The notes under the pieces: model-generated
Database searches by the model: none
What the model was told of the DNA's origin: nothing
The model's input: only the letters and a program-made list of their open reading frames with translations
Translations under genes and position numbers: made by a program
Assembly (NCBI RefSeq): GCF_963082655.1
Contig: NC_081555.1
Location: forward strand, 92,705,819-92,769,818
DNA from: Stomoxys calcitrans
Lineage: Eukaryota; Arthropoda; Insecta; Diptera; Muscidae
Reading direction: 5' to 3'
Length of the DNA stretch: 64,000 nt
In this document: piece after piece, positions 9,376-19,942 of the stretch
Numbering within the stretch: the first letter of the stretch is position 1
Layout of the letters: each line of letters begins with the position of its first letter

Positions 9376-12115
9376 TAACTTTTTATACCCACCACCGAAG
9401 GATGGGAGTACATTCATTATGTCATACCGTTTGCAACACATCGTAATATCCATTTCCGACCCTATAAAGTTTATATATTCTTGATCACCATAAAAATCTA
9501 AGACGATCTAGCCATGTCCGTCCGTCTGTCAGACTGTCTGTTGAAATCATGCTACAGCCTTCAAAAATAGAGATATTGAACTGAAACCTTGCACAGATTC
9601 TTTTTTTGTCCATGAGCAGGTTTTAGTTCGAAGATGAGCTATATCGGACTATATCTTGGTATAGTCCCCATATAGACCGATCCGCCGATTTAGGGTCTTA
9701 AGCCCATAAAAGCCACATTTATTATCCCATTTTACTGAAATTTGGGACGGTGAGTTATGCTAGGCCAGTAGGAATCCTCCTTCAGTTTGACCCCGATCGG
9801 TCCAGATTTGGATATAGCTGCCATATACACCGATCTCTCGATTTAAGGTTTTGGGCCCAGATTTGGATATAGCTGCCATAAAAGACACATTAATTGCCAG
9901 ATGTCGCTGATATTTGGGATAGTGAGTTAAGTGAGGCCCCTAAACATCTTTCTGCAATATAACCCAGATCGGTCTAGATTTGCATATAGCTGCCATATAG
10001 ACCGATCTCTCGATGTATGGTTTTGGGCCCATAAAAGGCGCATTTATTGTCCGATTTTGCCATAATTTGGGACAGTGAGTTCAATTGCGCCCCTCGACAT
10101 CTTTCTGCAATATGGCCCAGATCGGTCCAGATTTGGATATAGCTGCCATATAGAACGATCTCTCGATTTAAGGTCCTGGGCCCATAAAAGGCACATTAAT
10201 TGCCAGATGTCGCTGAAATTTGGGGTAGTGAGTTAAGTTAGGCCCCTTAACATCTTTTTGCAATATGGCCCAGATCGGTCTAGATTTGCATATAGCTGCC
10301 ATATAGACCCATCTCTCGATTTAAGGTTTTGGGCCCATAAAGGTCGCATTTATTGCCGGATGTCGCTGAAATTTGAGATAGTGGGTTAAGTTAGACCCCT
10401 TAACATCTGTCTGCAATATGGCCTAGATCGGTCCAAATTTTAATATAGCTACCATATAAACCGATCTCTCGATGTATGGTTTTGGGCCCTTAAAAGGCGC
10501 ATTTATTTCCGGATGTCGCTGATATTTGGGATAGTGAGTTAAGTGAGGCCCCTAAACATCTGTCTGCAATATGGCCTAGATCGGTCCAAATTTTGATATA
10601 GCTACCATATAGACCGATCTCTCGATGTATGGTTTTGGGCCCTTAAAAGGCGCATTTATTGCCGGATGTCGCTGATATTTGGGATAGTGAGTTAAGTGAG
10701 GCCCCTAAACATCTTTCTGCAATATGGCCTCGAACGGTCTAGATTTGCATATATCTACCATGTAGACCGATCTCTCGATTTAAGGTTTTGGGCCCATAAA
10801 GGGCGCATTTATTGCCAGATGTCGCTAAAATTTGGGATTGTGGGTTAAGTTAGACCCTTAACATCTGTCTGCAATATGGCCCAGATCGGTCCAGATTTGG
10901 GTATAGCTGCCATAAAATACACATTAATTGCCAGATGTCGCTGATATTTGGGATAGTGAGTTAAGTGAGGCCCCTAAACATCTTTCTGCAATATGACCCA
11001 GATCGGTCTAGATTTGCATATAGCTGCCATATAGACTTATCTCTCGATTTAAGGTTACGAGTCCATAAAGGGCGCATTTATTGTCCGATTTTGCCATAAT
11101 TTGGGACAGTGAGTTCAATTGCGCCCCTCGACATCTTTCTGCAATATGGCCCAGATCGGTCCAGATTTGGATATAGCTGCCATATAGAACGATCTCTCGA
11201 TTTAAGGTCCTGGGCCCATAAAAGGCACATTAATTGCCAGATGTCGCTGAAATTTGGGGTAGTGGATTATGTTAGGCCCCTTAACATATTTCTGCAATAT
11301 GGCCCAGATTGGTCCAAATTTGGATATAGCTGTCATATAGACCGATCTCTCGATGTATGGGTTTGGGCCCATAAAAGGCGCATTTATTGCCGGATGTCGC
11401 TGAAATTTGGGATAGTGGGTAACGTTAGGCCCCTTAACATCTTTCTGCGATATGGCCCAGATTGGTCTAGATTTGGATATAGCTGCCATATAGACCGATC
11501 TCTCGATTTAAGGTTTTGGGCCCATAAAGGGAGCATTATTTGCTATATGTCACTGAAATTTGGGATAGTGAGTTGTGCTAGGCCCCTTAACATCTTTCTG
11601 CAATATGGCCCAGATCGGTCTAGATTTGCATATAGCTGCCATATAGACCGATCTCTCGATATAAGACCGATCTCTCGATGTTTATTGTCCGATTTCGCCG
11701 AAATTTGGGACAGTGACTTATGTTAAGTCCTTCAACATTCTTTTTTAATTTGGCTCAGATCGGTCCAGATTTGGATATAGCTGCCATATAGACCGATCTC
11801 TCGATTTAGGGTTTTGGGCCCATAAAAGGCGCATTTATTTTCCGATTTCGGAGAAATTTAGGACAGTAAGTGGCGTTAGGGTCTTCGACAACTTTCTGCA
11901 ATTTGGCCCAGATCATTTATTGTCCGATTTTACCGAAATTTTGGGACGGTGAGTTGTGTTAGGGCCTTCGACATCCCTTTTCAATTTGGTCCCGATCGGT
12001 CCAGATTTGAATATAGCTGTCATATAGATCGATCTCTCGATTTAATGTGTTGGCCCCATAAAAACCACATTTATAAACTGATTTCGCTGAAATTTGACAC
12101 AGTGACTGATGTTTG
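9376..12115 (-). mobile_element. D-type element 2, reversed, longest array
   Basis: It begins TTTTTATACCCACCACCGAAGG at about 9380, then CCGTTTGCAACACATCG, TATATTCTTGATCACC and the GTCY microsatellite (GTCCGTCCGTCTGTC) near 9518-9540. This is the mirror image of the right half of element 1. The array follows and ends where a SINE2 begins at 12117, so the hairpin end is lost or displaced. Confidence 0.65.
9960..12110 (-). repeat. Tandem array, 153-bp units (D2 core)
   Basis: The landmark CGGTCYAGATTTG (or a close variant) starts at 9970, 10123, 10276, 10429, 10582, 10735, 10887, 11004, 11157, 11310, 11463, 11616, 11761 and 11997. Most spacings are 152-153 bp. The 117-bp step marks an internal deletion, and further irregularities occur after 11616. 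Each unit has AGATTTGGATATAGCTGCC, ATATAGACCGATCTCTCGAT and GGGCCCATAAA. The 205-codon frame at 11109-11726 is read-through of 51-residue repeats, not a recognised protein. Confidence 0.85.
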
Positions 12116-12116
12116 G

Positions 12117-12435
12117 CGGAGGCCACCGTAGCGCAGAAGTTTGCATGTCCGCCTATGACGATGAACGCCTGGGTTCAAATCCTGGCGAGACCATCAGAAA
12201 AAATTTTCAGCGGTGGTTTTCCCCTCCTAATGCTGGCAACATTTGTGAGGTACTATGCCATGTAAAACTTCTCTCCAAAGAGGTGTCGCACTGCTGCACG
12301 CCATTCGGACTCGGCTATAAATAGGAGGCCCCTTATCATTAACCTTAAACTTGAATCGGACTGCACTCATTGATATGTGAGAAATTTGCCCCTGTTCCTT
12401 AGTGGAATGTTCATGGGCAAAATTTGCATTTGAAA
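12117..12435 (+). mobile_element. SINE2, nearly complete copy
   Basis: tRNA-like head GGCCACCGTAGCGCAGAAGTT (A box) and CCTGGGTTCAAATCCTGGCG (B box), then AGAAAAAATTTTCAGCGGTGG, CTGGCAACATTTGTGAGG, ACTATGCCATGTAAAA, GGACTCGGCTATAAATAGG and CATTGATATGTGAGAA, ending near TTAGTGGAATGTTCATGGGC. The best-preserved copies in the window (25298, 45469, 59841) have the same order. Too altered around the anticodon arm to be a functional tRNA. Confidence 0.85.
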
Positions 12436-12474
12436 GAAAGTGAAGCGGAGCGGGCCCTCTCCAGCTAGTTTTGA

Positions 12475-12636
12475 TAATAAAATTCAATCATTTGCAAGCG
12501 TTATACGTTTGTAAGACGATTCATGGTTAAATTTTAGGCCAAACAAAAGATGTTTGACAGTGAAACAAAACACTAAACGTACGTGAGCTGTATTGACCAG
12601 TGTTGCCAAAAAGATAATTGCTAAAAAATCACCCTT
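12475..12636 (-). mobile_element. mariner 5' end fragment (foldback family)
   Basis: On the minus strand it starts with the terminal sequence AAGGGTGATTTTTTAGCAAT next to TA (12637-12638). A start codon at 12524-12522 opens MNRLTNV, stop, RLQMIEFYYQN. This is the same N-terminus (NRLTNEQRLQIIEFYYQNQ) as the foldback element at 45759-46366, with a premature stop. It abuts the SINE2 copy. Confidence 0.75.
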
Positions 12637-12639
12637 TAT

Positions 12640-13515
12640 ACCTTAGTTGATCTCCGATGGCGCTCGAGAGTCATGATGTCTCAAAAATCTACTCAAAATG
12701 AAATATATTCCGTTTATGGCATTTTAATTAGAGGGACATTTTACATCTGACCTCAAACCATCCTACAAAATTCTATATTTTTTATTAAAAAACACCATCA
12801 AAAACCACTCTATTATGTGCTCATATTAAAGCTAATTAATATTTCAACAGCTCCAAGAATATTAAGCAACAGTCGAGTTGTGTCTTTCGGTCTGTTTCTC
12901 GTTTACCAAAATATTTTCATAATGTATTGAGAGGAGAATTGGGCTAAATGCAAATTCTTATGGCATTATAATTATTCCGTTCTTAGAATGACTGCCTGCT
13001 GTAAGAGGCGTTGAACGTTGAACAAAGTGCCTAACCGTTATAAGCCTAATGTAATCAAAATTAAATTGCGGCAACCGAGCCGCCACGTCAATCTTCTACA
13101 CAAATATTACAACACAGCATCATTTAAAACGAAAAAGGAGATGAATGGCTTTCAAGCAAAGATTTAATTACCGCAACGGTTTGTGGAGGGAAGCAGAGCG
13201 GGGCTGCTGCTGATTCAGGCTGCATCAGGTGTATTTCCCACGACAAGAAGCAAAGTAAAAACTGGTATGGCTTTATGGTGGGGGGCGTTATTTACCATAA
13301 TTAATTAACAGCATTTTCATTAGCCATGATTTCTACTAAAAGCCGAGAAGAAACAGCATCACAAAGTGATTAGAAGGGAAAATAAGAAAAGTTCTGGGAA
13401 TAATTAGGCGAATTCTAGAGAATTTTCAATAAAGGCTTAAGACATATGGTGCTATGTAATTTAAACATGTTTAAAAAACAGATCACAATTAAAGATATTG
13501 CAAAGGATGATGAAT
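12640..13515. other. Mostly single-copy-looking DNA, no gene recognised
   Basis: About 880 bp without array repeats, long ORFs or transposon motifs that I can identify. AT-rich with short T and A runs. It could be intronic or intergenic host sequence. Confidence 0.5.
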
Positions 13516-13519
13516 GTAA

Positions 13520-13697
13520 GAGGCCACCGTGACGCAGAGATTAACATGCCCCCTTTGACGCTGAACGCCTGGGTTCGAATACTTGCGAGAACATCAGAAA
13601 GAAAAAAATTTTCAGTGGTGGTTATCCCCTCCTAATGGCGCCGACATTTGAAAGGTACTATGCCATGTAAAAACTTCTCTCCAAGAGGTGTCGCACT
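13520..13697 (+). mobile_element. SINE2, 5' portion
   Basis: GGCCACCGTGACGCAGAGATT, CCTGGGTTCGAATACTTGCG, AGTGGTGGTTATCC, ACTATGCCATGTAAAA and AGAGGTGTCGCACTG match the first half of SINE2. The 3' half is absent. Confidence 0.8.
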
Positions 13698-13734
13698 GTG
13701 GTAGAAAATCGAAAAAAATAATGAAAAACACGCG

Positions 13735-14072
13735 ATTTCAGAACGGATGGAGATGACCATTTGCTTTTTGGAATGGTTAGAGCTGAGGTGTTATCGAGAT
13801 GCAAAGTGTGCAAAATTTCAAGGCCTTAGGATGTTCGCGCGCCTCCGACAGGCACCTAAAGTTGGTCATCTCTTTAGGTGCCTGTCTGTGGTCCAATTTC
13901 CAATTTTTTTGGATAGTGCTCAAAAACCCCAACAAAAAAGTCAGCTTTAGGTCTACAATATCTCCACTGGTTTCGGGGATATACGTGTTATAAATTTTAT
14001 TTGTTGAAATTTTGACCGAAATTGGCTTAGTATTTTGCAATTTACGAATGCATTTGTGGTTCGATTTTCATT
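13735..14072. repeat. Dispersed repeat X, copy 2 (uninterrupted)
   Basis: Matches 4494-4557 joined to 4815-5140 and provides the empty site (GAGGTGTTATCGAGATGCAA near 13785) for the SINE2 insertion at 4558. A short inverted repeat, AGGCACCTAAAGTTGGTCAT with GTGCCTGTC at 13850-13892, is specific to this copy. Directly followed by a D element. Confidence 0.65.
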
Positions 14073-14074
14073 TT

Positions 14075-15163
14075 TATACCCACCACCGGAGGATGGGATA
14101 GTGAGTTGTTTAGGCCCATACACATTCTCCTTCAATTTGGCCCAAATTGGTCCAGATTTGGATATAGCTGCCATATAGACCGATCTTTCGATTTAAGGTC
14201 TTGGGCCAAAAAAGGCATAAATGGGCCTTTTTTGGGCCCAAGACCGATGTCGTCAAATTTAAGGACAGTGAGTTGTATCAGACTCCTCCACATCTATCTG
14301 CAATTTGGCTCAGATTGGTTCAGATTTGGATATATCTGCCATATTGTCCGGTCTCTCGATTTAAGGTATTGGGCCCATAAAAGGCGAATTTATTGTCCAG
14401 TGTCGCCGAAATTTGGGATCGTGAGTTGTCTGAGGCCCTTCGACATCCCTTTTCCATTTGGCCCAGATCGGTCCAAATTTGAATATAGCTGCCATATAAA
14501 CCGATCTCTCGATTTAAGGTCTTTGGCCCATAAACGGCGCATTTATTGTCCGATTTTGCCAAAATTTGGGACAGTGAGTTGTGTTAAGCGCTTTGACAAT
14601 CCTTCTTCAATTTGGTCCAGATCGGTCCAAATTTGAATATAGCTGCCATATAAACCGATCTCTCGATTTAAGGTCTTTGGCCCATAAACGGCGCATTTAT
14701 TGTCCGATTTTGCCAAAATTTGGGACAGTGGGTAAAGTTAGGCCCTTTAACATCTTTCTGCGATATGGACCAGATCGGTCTAGATTTGCATATAGCTGCC
14801 ATATAGACTGATCTCTCGATTTATGGTTTTGGGCCTATAAAAGTCGCATTTATTTTCCGATTTCGCCGAAATTTGGGACAGTGACTTATGTTAAGTCCTT
14901 CAATATTCTTTTTTCATTTGGCTCAGATCGGTCCAGCTTTGGATTTGGAAATTTTACAGTGACTTATTTAGACTTTTCGAAATCCGTGTCGTATATGGTC
15001 CAGATTGGCCGTGCCGAATTTGCACCAGATCGGACCATGTTTCGATATAACTGCTATTGGGGCATAAATTATGCATTTTTCACTGGATTATGAGGAAAGG
15101 TGATTTACATATTAACCCGAGGTGGTTGGTTCGGTCCGGCTGAACTAAACACCTGTTTACGCC
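14075..15163 (-). mobile_element. D-type element 3, reversed
   Basis: Starts TTTTTATACCCACCACCGGA and runs through units with landmarks at 14148, 14316, 14469, 14623 and 14776 (spacings 168, 153, 154, 153). It ends with a decayed hairpin end GAGGTGGTTGGTTCGGTCCG near 15119-15140, comparable to the GGTGGG...TTCGGCCCGGCCGAA end of better copies. It lacks the GTCY tract. Open frames at 14106-14636 and 14581-14811 are array read-through. Confidence 0.65.
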
Positions 15164-15399
15164 TTGGCAGCCCGAACAATTTTTCCAAATGCCGAGATGT
15201 CCAACTTAAGGAGTCTGCCTAGAGGCGCCCGGACCACCAGGGGCCTTGCAAGTTTGCACTTGATCTCGATAACACCTTAACTTTAACTGTTTCAGATTTA
15301 TCACTATCCGTTCACAAATGCCATAATTTTTGCAAGTTGTTCCGATTTTCTCCCACTCCATAAGGAGGTGTTGCTCAGTTTAAACCACACCATGAAATG

Positions 15400-16335
15400 G
15401 ATAAAGCTGAGGCCTTAAACAGATTATGAATAAAATGTTAGGGCCCTGCATTCCTGCAATTAAAGAGGTGATTAATTGGCTAAGATAAAATGGCATAACG
15501 ACGATTGTAATAAATATTTTCGCAGACAGCCAGGCAGCCACTAATTCTATGCTGAACATATTTCTGAATTTAAAAACCGTTCTCGACTGCGGCAAACCTC
15601 TGAACGAGATAGCTGTGCCGTAGAGCAGACGAGCTTGGGAGGCTAGGCCTCCTTTACGCATTCCAGGGGGTCTGGAAACTGCGGATATGCCTCCAGCGAC
15701 ATGTAAGCTAAGTTTTCTGGATCATGCTGGTCGAAAAGTGGGGGTTATGAATATTCCACAATTATAGGGCCAATAAAGATTGAAAGAGGTCTACTTCTTC
15801 GCTGCGGCTGGCTAGAAAATACGTCTCAATCAAGTGTCCGCCATAACAGACCACTGCCTGATCGAAAAACATGCTGACTGACGGAAGGTTGCAAGTAACG
15901 ACCTCTGGAGAAGTAGTGAGAGCGTCAAGGAAGAAGAGACTATAGAACGTCGGGAGTGTGTGTGCCCCGTATAGCCGAGTTGGTAGCGTGCTTGGATTAC
16001 CAGTGCAGGGGTCGTGGGTTCGATTCCTGCCAGAAGTCCTGGTCTGTCGCTACCGTGGTATCACAATGGACTTAAAATTGTCTTAGCGAGTCTGTAAAGG
16101 ACTGCCACTCTTACCTAACCTGACCTGTGTCCCGAATTGACAGTCAGAAGGAACTCCACTTTTAACTCTCATTTCCTTAAGAACTTGACTGATTTAGCGG
16201 ATGTGAACAATCGCAAGTTGTTTGACTTTTCAAAGCGATTTGTATACGGTAGAAACTAGGAGGAATTTTCCTTATACTGTTCCTGTGGTATCACAATGAA
16301 CGAAAACGTCTAAGTGAGTCTGATGGCAGACTGCC
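15400..16335 (+). mobile_element. LINE-A copy 3, RNase H to 3' end, cut by a SINE1
   Basis: The plus strand matches the reverse complement of LINE-A1: GACAGCCAGGCAGCCA around 15531, GCGACATGTAAGCTAAG around 15697, GACCACTGCCTGATC around 15861, AAGAAGAGACTATAGAA near 15929, and after the SINE1 the 3' part ending TGATGGCAGACTGCC. Rich in stops and rearranged, so no frame is usable. Strand was set from the order of these landmarks. Confidence 0.7.
15964..16125 (+). mobile_element. SINE1 copy a inside LINE-A3
   Basis: tRNA-like head GCCCCGTATAGCCGAGTTGG (A box TAGCCGAGTTGG) and GTGGGTTCGATTCCTGCCAG (B box). The 3' half TGGTATCACAATGGACTTAA, TCTTAGCGAGTCTG and GACTGCCACTCTTACC resembles the LINE-A 3' UTR and ends CCTAACCTGACC. 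It splits the LINE-A sequence GTGTGTGTGTCCCG, leaving TGTGT-like duplicated ends that cannot be sized exactly because the target is a GT run. Confidence 0.85.
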
Positions 16336-16502
16336 TACCCTACATCTGCCAAAATCAGTAGTTCGACAAATGGCACGTATGCGAGACCAGTGGCTAATTC
16401 GCTTGTGGTGCAGGAGCACATTTGCACCCCATTTCGAGCACATTCGCCCCCTTTGGAGCACATTCGCCCCCATTGCGTTTCCCTGAACATAAGTGCATTA
16501 TA

Positions 16503-16600
16503 TCATAAGCAAATGCAAGTGCAAATTTTCCCATGAACATTCCATTAAGGAACAGGGGCTAACTTCTCACATATCAATGATTGCTTTTTGATTCAAGCTT
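16503..16600 (-). mobile_element. SINE2 3' fragment, reversed
   Basis: AAATTTTCCCATGAACATTC, CATTAAGGAACAGGGG and CTTCTCACATATCAATGA are the reverse complement of the SINE2 3' end. Confidence 0.75.
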
Positions 16601-16782
16601 AACCTGGGACCACACGTCACCTCTTTAACCGACCTATTTGATTCAGATATAGATTCCTATAGAAGCTCTCCACCTTGGTCGCAGAGTTCCTGGATCTAGA
16701 TATTCAGAATCAACAGAATCAAGCAGACGGAAGATAGAATATGACACAATGCTTCAACCACAACTACAACTATGTGAAAATT

Positions 16783-16966
16783 TTCAGGTTCGAATCCTGG
16801 CGAGACCATCGGATCAAATTTTCAGCTGTGGTTTTCCCCCTTCTAATGCTGGCAACATTTGTGAGGTACTATGCCATGTAAAAATTTCTCTCCAAAAAGG
16901 TATCGCACGCTGTTCGGACTCGGCTATAATAAGGAGGTGCCTTATCATTGAGCTTAACAAAACCTA
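16783..16966 (+). mobile_element. SINE2 internal fragment
   Basis: Begins at the B box (CAGGTTCGAATCCTGGCGAG) and continues through GCAACATTTGTGAGGTACTA and GGACTCGGCTATAATAAGG. The first ~50 bp and the 3' end are missing. Confidence 0.8.
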
Positions 16967-18000
16967 TGGCCGCCTTCACTTACTGGTTTTAATTGACGTT
17001 AATAAAACTCTGCTTTTTCTCCTCGCTGTTTTCTTGTACTGCATGAGATTTTAATATAAAAATTCCATTATCATATTTTTCAACTCTAACATATAAAAAT
17101 ACAAACGTTGTGGGAAGCAACTTTGTTTTTGCATATAAAGAAAAGTTGTTGAATAAATATCATGCTAGAAAGTTTACAAGTTTGTAAGAATATTTTCGCA
17201 GTATTTTTTCCATAAGGGTGCAAGTTACGATAAAATAAACATAAAGCAATACATTTGACTTTCGGAAAATTTATGAGAAACTAGGATATACGAAAAGTCT
17301 GCTAGCAAAATATGATCAAAACATAAATATGAAGTAAAACAATATTGCTAATATCTCAAGCAATTGAAAAGTTTAACCGCTTTAAGCGATTCGACATATT
17401 TTAGGGATTCATCATTGCTTTAACTTGTCAACTTCTGCTTAACAATTTCCTCAAGTTGGCCTTATGTCTATGTCATGATAATGTTCTGCTTAGATTCTTC
17501 TCATCAATCATTGTGCCAAGGTATTGAATTTCTGGGTAGTACATGAGAACATATTACAGCAGTTAGGTACATTGAAAGAAAAATAAGTACGAGGAGTGTT
17601 TGGATCATATCATAATTGCCTACACTGTTGGAATTATTTTGTTATGGGTTCTTTACATAGAAACAGTGGTCCTTGTCGACAATCGGTTTCTGTAGAACTA
17701 AAAGAATTTCTACTAGGGCCCTAGTTGTGTAGTTTTGACCGGCAGATAGAGATTTTGGACCATCTTACTCTCACATACCACTTGAAAAGCGGAGATGCCT
17801 CTTCCGTATCAATGTTACTTCCTCACAGCAAAACAATTCGGACGGCCCGAACTTAATGCTTTTTTATTTGTTTTAATCGTGTTATCAAAAAAAAAAAGGA
17901 CTACCTGGCCTGGAGGTGTGGGAACTATGGTAGTACGCGCTCCCAACCAATTCATCTACCGGGAAACACTTGTTTGTCCTGACCTTTACCGCTCAAAACC
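16967..18000. other. AT-rich stretch with no gene recognised
   Basis: About 1 kb without recognised transposon motifs. Short ORFs are AT-driven. Likely intergenic or intronic; no promoter or splice structure could be supported. Confidence 0.5.
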
Positions 18001-18002
18001 GT

Positions 18003-18415
18003 AGGCCACCAAAGCGCAGAGGTTATCATGTCCGCAAAACAGAAAGTTTTTCAGCCTTGGTTTTCCCCTTTCTAATGCTGGCGACATTTAGGAGGTACTA
18101 TGCCATGTAAAAGGGCGCCCCGATAGCTTAGTTGGTAGCGTGCTTGGATTACCAGTGCAGGGGTCGTGGGTTTGATTCCCACCAGAAGCCTTGGTCTGTC
18201 GCTACTGTGTAATCACAATGGACTTAAAATTGTCTAAGTGAGTCTGTAAAAGACTGCCACTCTTACTTAACCTAACCATGCCATGTAAAAACTGCGTCTG
18301 AGAAGGCCCCTTACCAATGAGCTTAAAACGTTGAATCGCACTGCACTCACTGATATGTGAGAAGTTTGCCACTGTTCCTTAGTGGAATGCTCATGGGCAA
18401 ATTTGTATTTGCAAC
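18003..18415 (+). mobile_element. SINE2 copy split by a SINE1
   Basis: The SINE2 head GGCCACCAAAGCGCAGAGGTT starts at 18003 (with an internal deletion of the B-box region) and runs to ACTATGCCATGTAAAA at 18097-18112. It resumes at 18278 with the duplicated ATGCCATGTAAAA and ends with TTAGTGGAATGCTCATGGGC near 18400. The interrupting sequence is a complete SINE1. Confidence 0.85.
18113..18277 (+). mobile_element. SINE1 copy b, complete, with 13-bp target-site duplication
   Basis: A 165-bp element with head GGGCGCCCCGATAGCTTAG, B box GTGGGTTTGATTCCCACCAG and tail ending CTTACTTAACCTAACC. It is flanked by ATGCCATGTAAAA at 18100-18112 and 18278-18290, a perfect 13-bp duplication of SINE2 target sequence. 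This defines both SINE1 ends and shows SINE1 moved after this SINE2 copy was already in place. Confidence 0.92.
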
Positions 18416-18424
18416 CGCTCATAT

Positions 18425-19530
18425 TACCTAGGTTAGGTATGCTTAGATTGAAAATACCTATACATACTTCATTCGTACTTCCTTTCAGTAATAGCCTCGT
18501 CTTTTGACGATCTGGATTGCCTCATAGGATTTTCGTCGAGCTACCGACCATTGTTATTGCCTTAGCAGCCAGTTTACTAGCCGTTAAGATATTCACCATC
18601 GATGTCTTCGTGATAATACCACACCACCTCACGCACCTCCTGCAGTACCATATCAAGGCCACACAGTCGCAGATAGATCTCCGTCCCTCCCCATAGGTTT
18701 TTCGTCGAGCTAGCGACCTTTGTTGTTGCCTTAGCGGCCAGTTTACTATCCGTTAAGACATGCACAATCAATGTCTTCGGGATAATACCACACCACCTCA
18801 CGCAACCCGTGATCGCCCGCATCACCTCCTGCAGGACCGTATCAAGGCCAGACAGTCACAGACAGATCTCCGTCCCTGAGTTCACAATGTAGACCTTCAG
18901 GCACCCCATAGACTTTTCGACGTGCTACCGACCGTTGTTATTGCCTTAGCAGCCAGTTTACTATCCGTTAAGATATTCACAATCGATATCTTCACGATAA
19001 TACCACACCACCTCACGCAACCCGTGATCGCCCGCATCACCTTCTGCAGGACCGTATCGTGGTCAGACAGTCGGAGACAGATTTTCGTCCCTGAGTTCAC
19101 AATATAGACCTTCAGGCGCCCCATAGGCTTTTCGTCGGGCTACCGACTGTTGTTATTGCCTAAGCAGTCAGATAAGATATTCACCACTGAGTTCACAATG
19201 TAGACCTCTAGGCACACTGTGTCCTCTACCTTTGATCCATCCATGTGAAATGTACTTCCAGATGGCAATACCAGAGTTCCGTCAATCAAAGATTGTGCCG
19301 CTGGCAGCAATGCCTCACACTCAACCTCATCAAACATCCTTCGAGGCTTCCTATGGGCGCCCGTGTCCTCTATTAATTCTTCCATCAACTTAAGCCTCTT
19401 ACCCGCAGTTTCTGCCTCACACTTTATCTGTATGTCCATGGGTGGGATATCTAAAATTGTCTGTAGTGCCCTGGTGGGCGTGGTTCTCATCGCCCAGTCC
19501 ATGCCAAGACAACATGTTCTCTGAACCTGA
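18425..19530 (-). mobile_element. LINE-B copy 6, RNase H segment with tandem duplications
   Basis: The minus-strand piece 19502-19140 reads RTTPTRALQTILDIPP, then VECEALLPAAQSLIDGTLVLPSG, HMDGSKVED (RNase H block 1). Downstream, three partial copies of the next block (AITGCVRWCG, then VLTDSKLAAKA or ILTDSKLAAKA) repeat at 19124-18897 and 18825-18577. The landmark GCCAGTTTACT recurs at 18568, 18737 and 18952, and a related site lies near 19167. The probable 3' end is near 18425 at TACCTAACCTAGG-like sequence. The catalytic Asp in TDSK is kept here, unlike in the other LINE-B copies. Confidence 0.7.
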
Positions 19531-19642
19531 TGTATTATCCTTAGGTTAGGTTAGGTTGAAAAGAGGGTGCAGATATTAATCCGCCCCGTGCCACTAGGGA
19601 CATACACCTAAGCCAGTAAACGGTTTGTTGTGCGCTCTAAAT

Positions 19643-19860
19643 ACGAAAGTCTAAGTTAGGAACTCTGTGCTACTTACAAAATCCTTAAATGTTTTCAATA
19701 TCACGCCCCTAATTCGGTTCAAGTCTGGTTTTGTGTACCCACCTAAGTGCTGATATCTGTTAGCCGCGAAAGCCGGACAAAAACATAGAAAATGCTTCAA
19801 CGTCTTATCATCTTCTCCGCATGCCCTACACATGCTATCACTTGCCGCACCGATTTTGCA
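19643..19860 (-). pseudogene. LINE-B2 C-terminal cysteine/histidine motif
   Basis: MCRACGEDDKTLKHFLCFCPAF gives the C-x2-C ... H-x4-C arrangement that often ends ORF2 in this LINE group. It is followed by ANRYQHLGG and FKDFVSSTEFLT, then the 3' UTR. The plus-strand copy at 39339-39539 shows the same motif. Confidence 0.75.
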
Positions 19861-19942
19861 TAAGTGAGCTCGTAGTCCTATGTATCCCGTTCTGATGCCA
19901 ATAGCTATACTGACCTCCTGTTACCTCATTTCAGTAATAGCC

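Noticed and set aside
11109..11726. 205-codon frame as a possible novel repeat protein
   Set aside because: It follows the 153-bp array exactly, has no other domain or start context, and both strands are partly open. Kept only as a test case in the findings.
19500..19560. Internal telomere sequence (TTAGGTTAGGTTAGG-like)
   Set aside because: Only two to three units, always at LINE or SINE 3' ends; this is an element tail rather than a telomere block.
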